A DNA stretch of 6,696 nucleotides, taken from assembly GCA_905478725.1 (NCBI GenBank), contig CAJQJT010000381.1, positions 1 through 6,696 of the forward strand. Direction: 5' to 3'. Positions 1-6,379 of the stretch are shown in pieces. The stretch is from an uncultured Pseudomonadales bacterium (GTDB taxonomy: Bacteria; Pseudomonadota; Gammaproteobacteria; Pseudomonadales; Porticoccaceae). The position numbers and the translations under genes were made by a program. The notes beneath the pieces are model-generated. The model ran no database searches, was not told where the DNA came from, and worked only from the letters and a program-made list of their open reading frames with translations. Numbering within the stretch: position 1 is the first letter of the stretch; each line of letters begins with the position of its first letter.

Positions 1-269
1 CCTACTTTATGGCCAGCGTTGATCCCATCGAAAAGAATATTGAATTTGCCGAAGCCTACGAAGCGGACTTCCCGCTGCTGAGCGACCCGACTAAGAAAGC
101 AGCCAAAGCCTATGATGTGCTTGCTGTTTATGGCCTGCCCAAGCGCCATACGTTTTATATAGGCACAGATGGTAAGATTCTGTTTATCGACAAGAATATT
201 CGCCCCGCTACATCGGCTGAAGATATGGCAGCGAAGTTGAAAGAATTAGGTGTTCCAGAGAGAGCTTAA
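1..269 (+). CDS. Peroxiredoxin-like (AhpC/TSA, redoxin) protein, C-terminal part
   Basis: Partial gene: the frame is open to the left edge (bases 3-8 encode Tyr-Phe before the first Met codon) and ends at TAA 267-269. The first ATG at 9 is therefore probably an internal codon. The visible 86+ residues match the second half of a thioredoxin-fold peroxiredoxin: a strand of the ASVDP type, a helix (EKNIEFAEAYEADF), the motif FPLLSDPTKKAAKAYDV, then GLPKRHTFYIGTDGKIL. The last contains an arginine before the TFYI strand, at the usual place of the active-site arginine of this fold. The peroxidatic cysteine would lie upstream of the window, so catalysis cannot be confirmed. Members reduce peroxides using thiol donors, usually in the cytoplasm. 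A thioredoxin-like or bacterioferritin-comigratory type protein is an alternative within the same superfamily. No signal peptide can be judged because the N-terminus is missing. Confidence 0.8.
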   Translation, partial: YFMASVDPIEKNIEFAEAYEADFPLLSDPTKKAAKAYDVLAVYGLPKRHTFYIGTDGKILFIDKNIRPATSAEDMAAKLKELGVPERA

Positions 270-273
270 CGTC

Positions 274-361
274 TGCCGCTTAAAGAGCGTTTTATAAGCA
301 CTGGGCGGCACCAGTTTTGTCGCCAGCGCTGCCGTTAAAACCCTAAACTATTACAATAGGG
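274..361. terminator. Candidate terminator region between convergent genes
   Basis: This gap lies between the redoxin stop (269) and the end of the convergent toxin gene (390). It holds several competing inverted repeats. TGCCGC at 274-279 can pair with GCGGCA at 305-310, extended by G-U pairs. Bases 304-310 can pair with 318-324 around a 7-base loop. CGGCA at 306-310 can also pair with TGCCG at 330-334. On the minus strand a short stem, CCCTA at 361-357 with TAGGG at 345-341, is followed directly by TTTT, which resembles a weak intrinsic terminator for the toxin transcript. None has both a strong stem and a long T run, so termination is inferred from position and pairing only. Confidence 0.3.
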
Positions 362-389
362 CTATAGCTGCTGAAGGGGATCGGGCCAG

Positions 390-653
390 TTACGTAGTTT
401 TATAAACATTTGACCTATGACCTACTTTGACGACCTGAACCACAAGCTCGGTGTCTTGGATTTCATAGATTATTCGATATAACCCGACCCTTACCCTATA
501 CCTCTCCTGAGCAGATAGCTTGGTACACCCAGGCCCTCTCGGATCATCGGCGAGTTCATCAACTCTGCCTAAAATCCGCTTAACATCAGGGTTGGCAATT
601 TTACGTAAGTCTTTAGCAACAGACTTTTTAAACGTTATCTTATATCTTGCCAT
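390..653 (-). CDS. RelE/ParE-family toxin of a type II toxin-antitoxin pair
   Basis: 87-residue basic protein of the RelE/ParE superfamily, at the usual length. RelE toxins are ribosome-dependent ribonucleases that cut mRNA in the A site; ParE relatives instead poison gyrase. The sequence favours RelE. It has the N-terminal strand YKITFKKSVAKDLRKI, then the core YRVRVGLYRIIYEI (52-65), then a strand ending VVKVGHRSNVY (74-84). By motif position, Arg60, Arg80 and Tyr84 correspond to the catalytic Arg61, Arg81 and Tyr87 of E. coli RelE, and Lys45, Arg53 and Arg55 supply further basic residues. The toxin is therefore probably active. The ATG at 653-651 lies inside the last codons of the antitoxin gene: the two frames overlap by 14 bases (640-653). 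A weak purine-rich stretch (GAAGAAG) precedes the start, which suggests translational coupling. Assignment to RelE rather than ParE is inferred from motifs, not tested. Confidence 0.92.
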   Translation of the reverse strand: MARYKITFKKSVAKDLRKIANPDVKRILGRVDELADDPRGPGCTKLSAQERYRVRVGLYRIIYEIQDTELVVQVVKVGHRSNVYKTT

Positions 654-873
654 GCTTCTTCAAGTCTTTTAGCAGAGATTCATAAGACATTTCAGGCTCT
701 CTGACTCGCGCGTCAAAAGCTGACAAATCTTCCTGGTCCTCTGCCAACTGCATACGCAATGCTTCATCAACGATTTCAGATACCGATAAATGCGAAGATG
801 CCGCCTTTATGCGGACCGCCTGGTGGATCGCAGGGTCGAAATAGACCGTGGATCTTTTAGATAAAGTGCTCAT
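640..873 (-). CDS. Ribbon-helix-helix antitoxin (CopG/RelB-like)
   Basis: 77-residue protein directly upstream of, and overlapping, the RelE-type toxin. Residues about 6-42 fit a ribbon-helix-helix DNA-binding fold: a short strand (RSTVYFD, 7-13), a first helix (PAIHQAVRIKAASSH), a turn with LSVSEIV, and a second helix (DEALRMQLAED). This fold binds DNA as a dimer through paired strands. Residues from about 45 to the end are charged and helical (DLSAFDARVREP, YESLLKDLKKHGKI), as expected for the segment that wraps and neutralises the toxin. The start is supported by AAGGAG at 886-881, seven bases from the ATG. Antitoxin-first order, frame overlap and palindromes in the promoter all point to an autoregulated type II module in which the antitoxin represses the pair, more strongly together with the toxin. 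The exact antitoxin family name is uncertain. Confidence 0.9.
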   Translation of the reverse strand: MSTLSKRSTVYFDPAIHQAVRIKAASSHLSVSEIVDEALRMQLAEDQEDLSAFDARVREPEMSYESLLKDLKKHGKI

Positions 874-897
874 ATTACTTCTCCTTAGTTATGGAGC

Positions 898-926
898 ACG
901 ATAACGTTACAACGCTATAGCGTCAA
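898..926 (-). promoter_or_regulatory. Promoter of the toxin-antitoxin pair
   Basis: Read on the minus strand, TTGACG (926-921; five of six bases match the -35 consensus) is followed by a 17-base spacer and TATCGT (903-898; four of six match the -10 consensus). Transcription would start near 891, giving a leader of about 18 bases that includes the AAGGAG ribosome site at 886-881. The position just upstream of the antitoxin ATG fits. The -10 match is imperfect, so this is a prediction. Confidence 0.6.
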
Positions 927-930
927 GACG
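902..930. promoter_or_regulatory. Palindromic operator overlapping the toxin-antitoxin promoter
   Basis: Three symmetric elements lie side by side. TAACGTTA (902-909) is a perfect 8-base palindrome touching the -10 box. ACGCTATAGCGT (912-923) is a perfect 12-base palindrome within the spacer and running into the -35 box. CGTC-AA-GACG (921-930) is an inverted repeat covering the -35 box. Ribbon-helix-helix antitoxins characteristically bind short palindromes or repeats over their own promoter, so this is the likely autoregulatory operator. The symmetry is seen directly; binding is inferred. Confidence 0.55.
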
Positions 931-956
931 CCCTACTTATCACCCGAGTCTTTATA

Positions 957-1493
957 TTAAAAACTTGATCCTGGCTGAGACAGGAATTCGACTTCTTCCG
1001 CTGTAGAATCCCTCACTAGAATCTTATTTCTATGGGGATAGCGGCCAAACCGATCAATAATCGCCTTGTGCCGCAATTCAAAGTTCAGATTCCCCTCATT
1101 GCCATAAGCCTCATAGAGTAAAACCGCCTCTTCATGTATAGCCGCCGACTCGCTGTGCATAAATGGCATATAGAAAAAGCTTCTCATAGCCTCAGGCACG
1201 GCTTTATCCGCACCCCCGCGAATAGCCTCCTGCGCTAGCGCCAAGGCCAGTGAATCGGTTGCAAATGAGAGAGGCGAATCGCGGTAGATATTTCGCGAGA
1301 ATTGATCCAGCACTATGATCTCAGCCAAGCGCCCCTCCGCGGTATCGCGCCACTGATTGAGCTCGCAGCGAGATGCTTGCCCATGGACGTCTAAAAAACG
1401 GCTGGCGATAAGCTGATCGAACTGAGCATCCTTTTTCCACCACTGGGCTTGGCTGATTTCTTCGAACCAAAATTTGATGATTTCTCTATACAT
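957..1493 (-). CDS. DUF924 family protein
   Basis: 178-residue protein recognised as the DUF924 family (PF06041), a widespread bacterial and eukaryotic family predicted to be all-helical with TPR-like repeats and without an established biochemical role. The family signatures are in order: FWFEE near the N-terminus (8-12) with a Trp-rich stretch (QAQWWKKD), EIIVLDQFSRNIYRD (58-72), FFYMPFMHSE (106-115), and HKAIIDRFGRYPHRN (142-156) followed by STAEEVEFL. The length is normal and no disrupted motif is visible. There is no signal peptide or membrane segment, so it is probably cytoplasmic. The ATG at 1493-1491 is preceded by GAGGA (1505-1501) at seven bases. It is transcribed divergently from leuS and in the same direction as the toxin-antitoxin pair downstream, which has its own promoter. 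The function is unknown; only the family assignment is firm. Confidence 0.92.
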   Translation of the reverse strand: MYREIIKFWFEEISQAQWWKKDAQFDQLIASRFLDVHGQASRCELNQWRDTAEGRLAEIIVLDQFSRNIYRDSPLSFATDSLALALAQEAIRGGADKAVPEAMRSFFYMPFMHSESAAIHEEAVLLYEAYGNEGNLNFELRHKAIIDRFGRYPHRNKILVRDSTAEEVEFLSQPGSSF

Positions 1494-1637
1494 AGTTTAT
1501 TCCTCACTGATTTATCGCTGACAGTCGCCACTAGATACTTTGATTAATCTTAGACCACGGTAAGTCGCGGTTCAGACTCCTCAGAACTACCTGCTACCGA
1601 GAAGACCCAAACCTATCTATCTAGCCCCCTGTTACCT

Positions 1638-1643
1638 TATAAT
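1638..1643 (+). promoter_or_regulatory. Probable -10 box of the leuS promoter
   Basis: An exact TATAAT lies 37 bases before the leuS ATG, in the 187-base gap between leuS and the divergent DUF924 gene. It would give a leader of about 30 bases. No good -35 hexamer is found 16-19 bases upstream, so the promoter would be weak, activator-dependent, or misread. The leader has no T-box, no leucine-rich leader peptide and no hairpin that I could see. The rest of the gap, 1494-1637, shows no recognisable gene or RNA. Confidence 0.45.
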
Positions 1644-1680
1644 TCGCGCCTCTTTTCAATTCAATAAGCAGTGACTCTTC

Positions 1681-4290
1681 ATGACCATGGAACATCCCTA
1701 TCTCCCCGCCGAATTAGAGCGTGACGCGCAGCAGTACTGGACCGAAAACAAGACCTTTGAGGTCACTGAAGATCCGGATCGCGAGAAGTTTTACTGCCTT
1801 GCCATGTTCCCCTACCCCAGCGGCAAGCTGCATATGGGTCATGTGCGCAACTATACGATTACCGATGTAATTGCTCGCTATCAGCGTATGCAGGGCAAGA
1901 ACGTGCTGCATCCAATGGGCTGGGATGCTTTTGGTCTGCCAGCAGAAAATGCGGCGATTCAAAACAAGACCGCTCCGGCGAAGTGGACGCACGAGAACAT
2001 TGCCTACATGAAGGCGCAGCTAAAGTCTCTGGGCTTTGGTATCGACTGGTCACGTGAGTTGGCCACCTGCGATCCCGACTACTACAAATGGGAACAGTGG
2101 TTTTTCACCAAGCTTTATGAAAAAGGTATGGTCTATAAAAAGACCAGCGCGGTGAACTGGTGTCCCCACGATGCCACAGTGCTGGCCAATGAGCAGGTTA
2201 TCGATGGCTGCTGCTGGCGCTGCGACACGCCGGTAGAGCGCAAAGAAATTCCCCAGTGGTTTATCCGTATTACCGATTACGCTGAGCAACTGCTCAACGA
2301 TCTCGATGAGCTGGAGCATTGGCCCGAACAGGTTAAGACCATGCAGCGCAATTGGATTGGCAAAAGTCGTGGCGTGACCATGACCTTTGATCTGTCTTCT
2401 GCTGTTGGCGATTACCCCAGCTTTGATGTCTACACCACCCGCCCAGATACGCTGATGGGTGTGACCTATCTGACTCTGGCGACGCAACATCCGATTGCTT
2501 TAACTATTGCTGAATCCAACCCTGAACTGGCCACATTTATTGGCGAGTGCAAAACCCAGCAGAGTTCGGAAGCCGAAATGGCGACCATGGAAAAGCGCGG
2601 CATGGATACTGGTATCACGGCCATTCATCCACTGACTGGCGAGACGGTTCCAGTTTGGGTCGGCAACTATGTATTGATGGACTATGGCTCTGGCGCGGTA
2701 ATGGCCGTGCCTGCTCACGATCAGCGCGATTACGAATTTGCCAAAAAATATCAGCTCGCCATCAAGCAGGTGATTGCCCCCACTGGCGACGAACCCTGCG
2801 ATATAGACAGTGAAGCCTTTACCGACAAGGGCATGCTAGTTAATTCCGGTGTCTATGATGGCCTGAATTTTGATGCTGCCTTTGACGCTATAGCTGCCGC
2901 TCTTGAAGCCTGTGACCATGGCACCATGACCACTAACTATCGCCTGCGTGACTGGGGTGTTAGTCGTCAGCGCTACTGGGGTGCACCGATCCCAATGTTT
3001 AATCTAGCGGATGGCGGTGAGATTCCTGTGCCGCTGGATAGACTGCCCATGCTGCTACCCACTGAAGTGGAGATGGACGGTATTCAGTCGCCGATCAAAG
3101 CGGATCTGGAATGGAAAAAAGATACTCTCGACGGTCAGGCCGTAGAGCGTGAGACCGATACCTTTGATACCTTTATGGAATCCTCTTGGTACTACGCCCG
3201 CTTTACCTGTTCCGATCTGGACAGCGCCATGCTCGACCCGGAGCGCGCCGATTACTGGTTGCCGGTGGATCAATATGTTGGCGGTATCGAACACGCAATT
3301 TTGCACCTGCTCTATGCGCGTTTTTATCACAAACTGCTGCGCGACGAGGGTCTGGTTAACAGCAACGAACCGTTCAAAAGCCTGCTCTGTCAGGGCATGG
3401 TCTTGGCTGAGTCTTTTTACAAAGACAATGGCGGCCGCAAGCAGTGGCTATATGCCAGTGAAGTTACCGTTGAGCGCGATGCCAAAGGCAAAACCCTCAA
3501 GGCAGTTGAGACGGCCACCGGAGAAGAAGCCATCAGTGGCGGCATCACTAAGATGTCTAAATCGAAGAACAACGGTGTAGATCCACAGACCGCTATCGAC
3601 AAGCACGGCGCCGACACAGTGCGCCTGTTTACCATGTTCGCAGCGCCCCCAGAGCAGACTCTGGAATGGAGCGACGATGGTGTATCCGGTGCTCACCGTT
3701 TTTTGCGCAAGCTCTGGACCATGGTTCACAGTCATTTGGATCAGGCTGCAGCGGGCGGTAAACCAGCTCAACTGAATCCAGAATCATTTACTGCTAGCCA
3801 CAAAGATCTGCGCCGCAAGACCCATGAAACCATCAATAAGGTCAACGATGACTACGGTCGTCGCAACACCTTTAACACGGCAATTGCCGCGGTAATGGAA
3901 CTGTTAAATGAAGTGGCTAAACACGGCGATAATGACGCTCAAAGTGTTGCCGTGCGCCATGAAGCTCTGAGCAGTGCAGTGTTGTTGCTGGCTCCCATCG
4001 CACCGCATATTTGTCACAGCCTGTGGCCCGCGCTGGGCAACAGTGAAGCCGTGGCCGATGCCGCATGGCCTAAGCTAGACGAATCCGCACTTGTGCGCAG
4101 CTCGATTGATTTGGTGATACAGGTAAACGGTAAGGTTCGCGGTAAAATTGAAGTGGCCGCCAATGCCTCCAAAGAGAACATTGAGCAACTGGCGCTGGCG
4201 GATACCAATGTGCAGCGCTTTACCGACGGCGTGACAGTTCGAAAAGTGATTGTTGTTCCAGGAAGACTGGTTAATATAGTAGCCAACTAG
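1681..4290 (+). CDS. leuS: Leucyl-tRNA synthetase
   Basis: Full-length class Ia leucyl-tRNA synthetase of 869 residues (E. coli: 860), which activates leucine with ATP and attaches it to tRNA-Leu in the cytoplasm. The order is canonical. The catalytic Rossmann fold carries the HIGH-type motif HMGH (51-54). A zinc-domain segment has cysteines 161, 177, 178 and 181. The CP1 editing domain carries TTRPDT (252-257), whose last Thr corresponds to E. coli Thr252 in the editing pocket, and HDQRDYEF, whose Asp350 corresponds to E. coli Asp345. The returning catalytic half has the leucine-specific region and KMSKS (624-628). The helical anticodon-arm domain and a C-terminal domain with [12 protein letters not shown] follow. 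Editing of misattached amino acids should be intact. ATG codons at 1681 and 1687 are both possible starts, and neither has a clear Shine-Dalgarno sequence. First gene of the leuS-lptE-holA run. Confidence 0.99.
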   Translation: MTMEHPYLPAELERDAQQYWTENKTFEVTEDPDREKFYCLAMFPYPSGKLHMGHVRNYTITDVIARYQRMQGKNVLHPMGWDAFGLPAENAAIQNKTAPAKWTHENIAYMKAQLKSLGFGIDWSRELATCDPDYYKWEQWFFTKLYEKGMVYKKTSAVNWCPHDATVLANEQVIDGCCWRCDTPVERKEIPQWFIRITDYAEQLLNDLDELEHWPEQVKTMQRNWIGKSRGVTMTFDLSSAVGDYPSFDVYTTRPDTLMGVTYLTLATQHPIALTIAESNPELATFIGECKTQQSSEAEMATMEKRGMDTGITAIHPLTGETVPVWVGNYVLMDYGSGAVMAVPAHDQRDYEFAKKYQLAIKQVIAPTGDEPCDIDSEAFTDKGMLVNSGVYDGLNFDAAFDAIAAALEACDHGTMTTNYRLRDWGVSRQRYWGAPIPMFNLADGGEIPVPLDRLPMLLPTEVEMDGIQSPIKADLEWKKDTLDGQAVERETDTFDTFMESSWYYARFTCSDLDSAMLDPERADYWLPVDQYVGGIEHAILHLLYARFYHKLLRDEGLVNSNEPFKSLLCQGMVLAESFYKDNGGRKQWLYASEVTVERDAKGKTLKAVETATGEEAISGGITKMSKSKNNGVDPQTAIDKHGADTVRLFTMFAAPPEQTLEWSDDGVSGAHRFLRKLWTMVHSHLDQAAAGGKPAQLNPESFTASHKDLRRKTHETINKVNDDYGRRNTFNTAIAAVMELLNEVAKHGDNDAQSVAVRHEALSSAVLLLAPIAPHICHSLWPALGNSEAVADAAWPKLDESALVRSSIDLVIQVNGKVRGKIEVAANASKENIEQLALADTNVQRFTDGVTVRKVIVVPGRLVNIVAN

Positions 4291-4302
4291 GCTGTAGCCA
4301 AA

Positions 4303-4307
4303 AGGGG
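4303..4307 (+). promoter_or_regulatory. Ribosome binding site deciding the lptE start
   Basis: AGGGG lies eight bases before the GTG at 4316, a good distance, but 17 bases before the next in-frame start, ATG 4325. A second, weaker AGGG (4313-4316) is eight bases before ATG 4325, so the two starts cannot be separated with certainty. GTG is slightly favoured. Confidence 0.45.
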
Positions 4308-4315
4308 TATGTAGG

Positions 4316-4873
4316 GTGAGGATAATGCGAAATATTCTATTAGCGACAATGATTACCCTGCTCTCTGGCTGCGGCTGGCAGCTGCGTGACGCTCAAGTAG
4401 TGCCGCAAAGTATCGGCATCCTGCATATTGCCACACAGCTGGCTGATCGCGATTTTGTCAGTGAGCTAACACGGGCGCTGGATGTCTATGGCGTAGAAGT
4501 GGTGACCTCTGCCGCAGCGGCGAACTATTCCGTGGTGATTGTCGATTTTCGCCAGAATCGGTTTATCGGTACCTTAAATGCCAGTGGTCGAGTGGCAGAG
4601 TATCAACTCAATGAAGACGTCGACTTTTTAATCGCCAACGCCAGTGGAACACCGCTAACCAATCTGTTCACCGCATCGGTAGAGCGCAATTATGAAATTG
4701 AAGAGCGCGATCTGCTGTCTTCGGAAAATGAAGAGCGGTTGATCAAGCAGGAAATGCGTCAGGAAATTGTGCGTCAGATTCTCAATCGCCTGAAAGTCCT
4801 GCCAAACCAAAATGACGCAGATAAGGCCTCTGAGGCCATTCAACTAGAAGCTCTCGAGCCAATTGAGAACTAG
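4316..4873 (+). CDS. lptE: LPS-assembly lipoprotein LptE
   Basis: 185-residue outer-membrane lipoprotein (formerly RlpB) that plugs the LptD barrel and helps deliver lipopolysaccharide to the outer leaflet. A lipoprotein signal peptide is visible: basic start (MRIMRN), hydrophobic core (ILLATMITLL), then a lipobox LSGC with the lipidated cysteine at residue 19. The mature protein begins CGWQLRD, comparable to the CGFxLR start common in LptE. The following alternating strands and helices (IGILHIAT, FVSELTRALDVYGVEVV, YSVVIVDF, AEYQLNEDVDF) and the helix LIKQEMRQEIVRQILNRL match the family layout. The last 20 or so residues are an acidic tail of variable kind. Position directly between leuS and holA independently supports the identity, since overall sequence in this family diverges strongly. 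It follows leuS by 25 bases and almost touches holA, so co-transcription is likely. The start is GTG 4316 or ATG 4325; both keep the signal peptide. Confidence 0.93.
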   Translation: MRIMRNILLATMITLLSGCGWQLRDAQVVPQSIGILHIATQLADRDFVSELTRALDVYGVEVVTSAAAANYSVVIVDFRQNRFIGTLNASGRVAEYQLNEDVDFLIANASGTPLTNLFTASVERNYEIEERDLLSSENEERLIKQEMRQEIVRQILNRLKVLPNQNDADKASEAIQLEALEPIEN

Positions 4874-4875
4874 TG

Positions 4876-5922
4876 ATGAAAATACGCGCCGAGCAACTTC
4901 AGGATCAAATCAAAAAACAGCTGTTGCCGGTCTATGTGATCAGCGGCGGCGATCCGCTTTTAACCCAGGAAGCTGCCGACAGTATTCGTGGCGGCGCACG
5001 AGCCCAGGGCTTTACCGAACGAGATATTTTCCATACCGAAGGCAACTTCGATTGGAATCAAATACTCAACGAATCCAATGCACTGTCACTGTTCTCCGAC
5101 AAAAAAATTCTCGAAATTCGGATCACCAACGGTAAGCCCGGAGACAAAGGTGCGGCAGCTCTAAGCGAGCTCTGCGCCAACCCCAATCCCGACAATCTGG
5201 TGCTGGTGATTTTGCCGAAACTTGAAGGCGGCGCAAAAAACAGCAAATGGATGAAAAATCTTGAAGCTGCCGGGGGCCATATTCAGGTCTGGCCAGTGGA
5301 TGCCAAGCAGATGCCCCGCTGGATTCAACAGCGCCTGCGCAGCGCTAATATCAATGCCAGCCAAGAAGCGGTGCAAATTCTCGCCGACCGGGTTGAAGGC
5401 AATCTATTAGCAGCAGTTCAGGAAATTGAGAAACTTAAGTTACTGGCGACAGACGGCACAGTTGATGGCAGCACCATGTCATCGGTGGTGGCCGACAGCG
5501 CCCGTTACAACCTCTTTGAATTTGTCGATAAGATCCTCATGGGCGATGCCCAATCTGCGGCACGATCACTGCGCGGCCTGCAGAATGAAGGCACAGATGC
5601 TATTCCCCTACTTTGGGCGATCACCAGAGAATTGCGTATTTTAGTCAAAGCCAGCGACCTGGTTGCCAGTGGCGAACACAGCGACTGGGCACTAAAAAAC
5701 TCTGGGGTCTGGGAAAAACGTTTGCCACTGTTTAAAGGCGCCCTGCAGCGTTTACGTCCGGCTCATCTGCGCATGTTGTTGCGTCAGGCTGGGGCCATAG
5801 ATCGCGGCATTAAAGGTATGCGTGACGGGGATGTCTGGGACGAATTGGCTACTCTGGTACTTTCCTTCGCCGGCAGCCAGACACTGCAGCCGGGTAATAT
5901 TAAAATTTTATTGCAGAACTAA
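4876..5922 (+). CDS. holA: DNA polymerase III delta subunit
   Basis: 348-residue delta subunit of the clamp-loader complex (E. coli HolA: 343). Delta is the 'wrench' that binds the beta clamp and opens it so the loader can place it on primed DNA. Matching features in order: an N-terminal region MKIRAEQLQDQ followed by VYVISGGDPLLTQEA (19-33), in a AAA+-like fold without a Walker A motif, as normal for delta; TERDIFHTEGNFDWNQIL (47-64); NALSLFSDKKILEIR (68-82), where Leu72-Phe73 correspond to the clamp-contacting Leu73-Phe74 of E. coli; PRWIQQRL; the segment RVEGNLLAAVQEIEKLKLL; and the C-terminal collar domain with FEFVDKILMGD and LLWAITRELRIL. ATG 4876 is chosen over the GTG at 4873 because it starts like known homologues and a weak GAGA lies seven bases before it. 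It begins two bases after the lptE stop, which suggests translational coupling. It is the last intact gene of the run. Confidence 0.97.
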   Translation: MKIRAEQLQDQIKKQLLPVYVISGGDPLLTQEAADSIRGGARAQGFTERDIFHTEGNFDWNQILNESNALSLFSDKKILEIRITNGKPGDKGAAALSELCANPNPDNLVLVILPKLEGGAKNSKWMKNLEAAGGHIQVWPVDAKQMPRWIQQRLRSANINASQEAVQILADRVEGNLLAAVQEIEKLKLLATDGTVDGSTMSSVVADSARYNLFEFVDKILMGDAQSAARSLRGLQNEGTDAIPLLWAITRELRILVKASDLVASGEHSDWALKNSGVWEKRLPLFKGALQRLRPAHLRMLLRQAGAIDRGIKGMRDGDVWDELATLVLSFAGSQTLQPGNIKILLQN

Positions 5923-6012
5923 AACCGCTACGCCCTTTTCTCGCCAGCCACCCACACCCCCAGTTCAGCACTCTTGTGGGCCAAATCCGCTCCCGATCAA
6001 CTTTTTGATTGA
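5923..6012. other. Gap after holA without a recognisable gene
   Basis: No gene is supported here. The holA frame continues without a stop from 5923 to the TGA at 6010, but without a start codon and with an unremarkable translation. Two weak inverted repeats are present: CCCACA 5951-5956 with TGTGGG 5975-5980 (18-base loop), and ATCAA 5996-6000 with TTGAT 6005-6009 (4-base loop). Neither is followed by a T run, so neither is called as the operon terminator. Confidence 0.4.
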
Positions 6013-6376
6013 TACCCTAAAGCCATTTATACCGATGACTATACTCAGAGCCCTGAATGGAGATCTATAGAGAATAACTTGGCGAGGATAAAATATTCCT
6101 ATAATCCGTTTTGATGATGATATCTAAGGACTAGCAAACTAATCGAACAAGAATTACTTAACCGATACACATCAAAAATATGGCCGTCAAGCGCTGCAAA
6201 ACCAAATAATTGGCATCAATGATTTGGTTAAAAAACTATTCAGGGATGTTACAAAAGAAGCCATAACAGGGACCTTTAACCTTAGCGTAACAGATGGATC
6301 GACAGCAAATCTGACGATGGTGACCAGTGACACCTCGGACTTTACCTTTGGCGTGAAGTTTCCCTATCGGTTTTAG
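6013..6376 (+). pseudogene. Decayed 3' end of an unidentified protein gene
   Basis: No intact open frame with a start exists, but two frames carry protein-like text that joins up. Frame A (6013-6111) reads YPKAIYTDDYTQSPEWRS and continues IENNLARIKYSYNPF, then meets three TGA codons in a row at 6112-6120. It resumes at 6121 with YLRTSKLIEQELLNRYTSK. Near the A5 run at about 6174-6178 the text passes to frame B, which is open from 6143 to TAG 6374 with no good start. It continues YGRQALQNQIIGINDLVKKL, then a Ser/Thr-rich stretch, and ends in DFTFGVKFPYRF. The alternating aromatic residues and terminal Phe resemble the last strand of an outer-membrane barrel, though this is only a resemblance. 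The triple TGA is GATGATGAT read out of frame after a T4 run, so homopolymer indels explain both breaks. The stretch is visibly more AT-rich than leuS or holA. I do not recognise the family, and the ancestral start is not visible. Confidence 0.5.
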
Positions 6377-6379
6377 CTA

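Noticed and set aside
361..368. GCTATAGC as a second copy of the toxin-antitoxin operator core
   Set aside because: The same 8 bases also occur inside leuS at about 2888-2895, so the repeat is not specific to the toxin-antitoxin locus.
1494..1680. Possible riboswitch, T-box or leader peptide upstream of leuS
   Set aside because: The leader after the -10 box is only about 30 bases, with no structured element or leucine codon run.
2050..2490. Long antisense open frame of 146 codons inside leuS
   Set aside because: The sense strand encodes unmistakable LeuS; the antisense translation shows no family features and is a frame shadow.
3149..3771. Further out-of-frame and antisense open frames over leuS
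   Set aside because: They overlap the KMSKS half of LeuS, have low-quality translations and no ribosome sites of note.
4309..4314. ATGTAG start-stop mini-frame just before lptE
   Set aside because: The AGGGG site is one base away, too close to drive it; it is most likely chance.
5822..6070. 82-codon + strand frame spanning the end of holA
   Set aside because: It starts inside holA in another frame, is Pro/Arg-rich and shows no protein-like pattern beyond holA; the coding signal after 6013 is in a different frame.
6079..6105. TTGGCG and TATAAT as a promoter after holA
   Set aside because: The spacer is only 15 bases, no intact gene follows, and the TATAAT coincides with Tyr-Asn codons of the gene relic.
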